Shown here: positions 43,216-44,461 of the stretch, one piece after another
Layout: the number at the start of each line of letters is the position of its first letter
How positions within the stretch are numbered: position 1 is the stretch's first letter
NCBI GenBank assembly: GCA_945957555.1
Contig: CAMFLX010000022.1
Coordinates: 1 to 44,461 of the forward strand
Length of the DNA: 44,461 bases
DNA from: an uncultured Cytophagales bacterium
GTDB taxonomy: Bacteria; Bacteroidota; Bacteroidia; Cytophagales; UBA9547
Direction: 5' to 3'
Made by a program: the position numbers and the translations under genes
Notes under the pieces: model-generated
Databases searched by the model: none
Told to the model about the DNA's origin: nothing
The model's input: only the letters and a program-made list of their open reading frames with translations

Positions 43216-44444
43216 TTAAGAGATGAGATGTACTGGAATATTTCGTTGACTATGACTGTTTTCGATGACAGCATTAATATCAGTAGCTGTCGGAATTGTC
43301 TGTTGTAAAGGTTGATACGGCAAGAATCCTCCTTCTTTAAATAGATAGAGTTCTTTGGTTTCTGGGTGCAAAGCTACGATATGCATCCAATTGTTGGCAT
43401 ACCAAACATAGTTTGGAAGATTTTTAAGTATTTCTAGCAATACGTTTGGAAAGTGCTCTACGATTACTAATAACCTAATCGGATCATGTGATTCAACCAT
43501 TTGGCTAGGCAGACCAGGTCTTAAATCTCCATCGATACCATTTGCTACACCAAATAAACCCATTACATTGTGTGGTAATTTGGTGCCTGCACCTAATTTG
43601 TGATTATCCACTCTACCAAAGTAATAACTTAAATTTATACCACCACATACAGGGGCAATGGGTCTCATGATACCTGCTAAAAACTTACCTTCTGGATCTA
43701 TAGTATAGTCGTATGAGTTTAGAAAAGACCTTCTGTCGAGGAACAAGCCTTTGGTAATGTCTCTTTGTCCAATGATTGTGAGGGCATTAGTAGCGTGATC
43801 TAATTCAGGTCTAGGTTCAAAAAGAGAAACGGACCTAGTCAGTATTTTTTCATGAATTTTTTCTGCGCTCAATCTGGAGTCAATAGATTCGAACCTTCTC
43901 GATCGTTCTTTCGCATTCAGATCCAAAGCTTTTTTGAAGGTAAATGTATTTGCCTCATGATTTTTCTTATTTGTTTGTGAGAGTGAATTTTCGTCATAAA
44001 ATACGATTTCATCTCTAGTGGTATCGTGGAGTCCGCCTACAAACTGAGTACTTTCGGGGATTTCCAATCCTTTAGTTTTTAGTAAAGTCCTGACTTTTGG
44101 GTGATTTGCCATGAAGCACAAAGTGCGCGCATTTACCGAACCTGGCCTGCAAGAGCAGGCGCCACAATCCATCGTAGCATAAAAGGGATTGTTCACGCTA
44201 CTAGCGCCGTGGCCTATAACATATACTATGGGGGCAAAATCTTTAATAAGGCCGATGCTATTAAGCAGGCCTTCTACTCTCGTTGCCATTTCTTCAATGG
44301 TAAATCCTATCTGCAGGCCATTCTCTTTATCTTCCGGATTTTTATTTTCTATAGTAAGTGCTGCGGCTTTGTCCATGTGTTTAAACGAAGAGGCGGTCGC
44401 TGGTCCCATTGAAGGTCTGAAGATATCAATGGCTAGCTTTATGG
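43216..44444 (-). CDS. dabA: Inorganic-carbon transport subunit DabA (DUF2309), C-terminal part
   Basis: The C-terminal half (about 409 residues) of DabA, a zinc-containing beta-carbonic-anhydrase-like protein. The frame continues without a start to the adapter boundary near 44444 (first certain residues IKLAIDIFRPSMGPATASSF); the ATG at 44409 is internal. Two zinc-site residues are visible in VIGHGASSVNNPFYATMDCGAC: the histidine (H67 counted from 44409) and the cysteine (C82). The CxD pair of the zinc site lies upstream and is lost. DabA normally has about 800 residues, so roughly half is missing. It lies directly before dabB in the same operon. Confidence 0.85.
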
Positions 44445-44461
44445 CTGTCTCTTATACACAT
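44445..44461. other. Probable Nextera/Tn5 mosaic-end adapter remnant
   Basis: The last 17 bases, CTGTCTCTTATACACAT, match the beginning of the Tn5 mosaic-end sequence used in Nextera libraries (CTGTCTCTTATACACATCT). They interrupt the dabA reading frame at the contig end. This is almost certainly sequencing-library residue and should be trimmed, not annotated as genomic DNA. Confidence 0.9.

Overview
The window is one contig from an AT-rich member of the Bacteroidota. The evidence is the late spc/alpha ribosomal cluster with a C-minus L36 and an alanine/glutamate-rich tail on L17, promoters of the Bacteroidota type (TTTG, about 19 nt, TAnnTTTG), LVIVD-repeat lipoproteins, a propeller plus Y_Y_Y sensor, and DUF4230. 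A Cytophagales-like lineage is possible, but I cannot name an order with confidence. Both ends look like contig ends: secY lacks its N-terminus at base 1, and the last 17 bases match the Tn5/Nextera mosaic-end adapter, so they are probably not genomic.

Layout. Bases 1-5322: secY-map-infA-rpmJ-rpsM-rpsK-rpsD-rpoA-rplQ, closed by a strong bidirectional terminator. 5321-15475: housekeeping and mixed genes (a sugar aminotransferase, DUF4230, trpS, ribD, a propeller/Y_Y_Y membrane sensor without an output domain, an SRPBCC protein, a 21-bp degenerate repeat array, dxr, rseP). 15476-21657: a complete tripartite RND efflux operon (marR-hlyD-acrB-tolC type) preceded by a palindromic operator. 21658-25307: a structured intergenic region, a VWA protein, two LVIVD lipoproteins, an outer-membrane-type protein and a small secreted ORF. 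25420-28745: sucD, an MFS exporter and an AraC regulator with well-formed promoters.

28746-34626: a papain-like protease, a CAP-domain secreted protein, a diacylglycerol-kinase-like lipid kinase, msrB and a TlpA-like thioredoxin. 34744-38570: a four-gene RNA-repair cassette made of a T4 Rnl1-type RNA ligase, a small pol-beta-type nucleotidyltransferase, a T4 Pnkp-type kinase-phosphatase and a second, larger nucleotidyltransferase. This is the most notable system in the window: Pnkp would heal broken RNA ends, Rnl1 would seal them, and the two nucleotidyltransferases could add or modify nucleotides.

38725-41275: an H-NOX heme NO sensor coupled to a hybrid histidine kinase that carries an H-NOX-associated domain. 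41337-44444 (minus strand): dabB and the C-terminal half of dabA, an inorganic-carbon uptake (DAB) complex cut by the contig end. No tRNA, rRNA, insertion sequence, prophage or CRISPR array was recognised.
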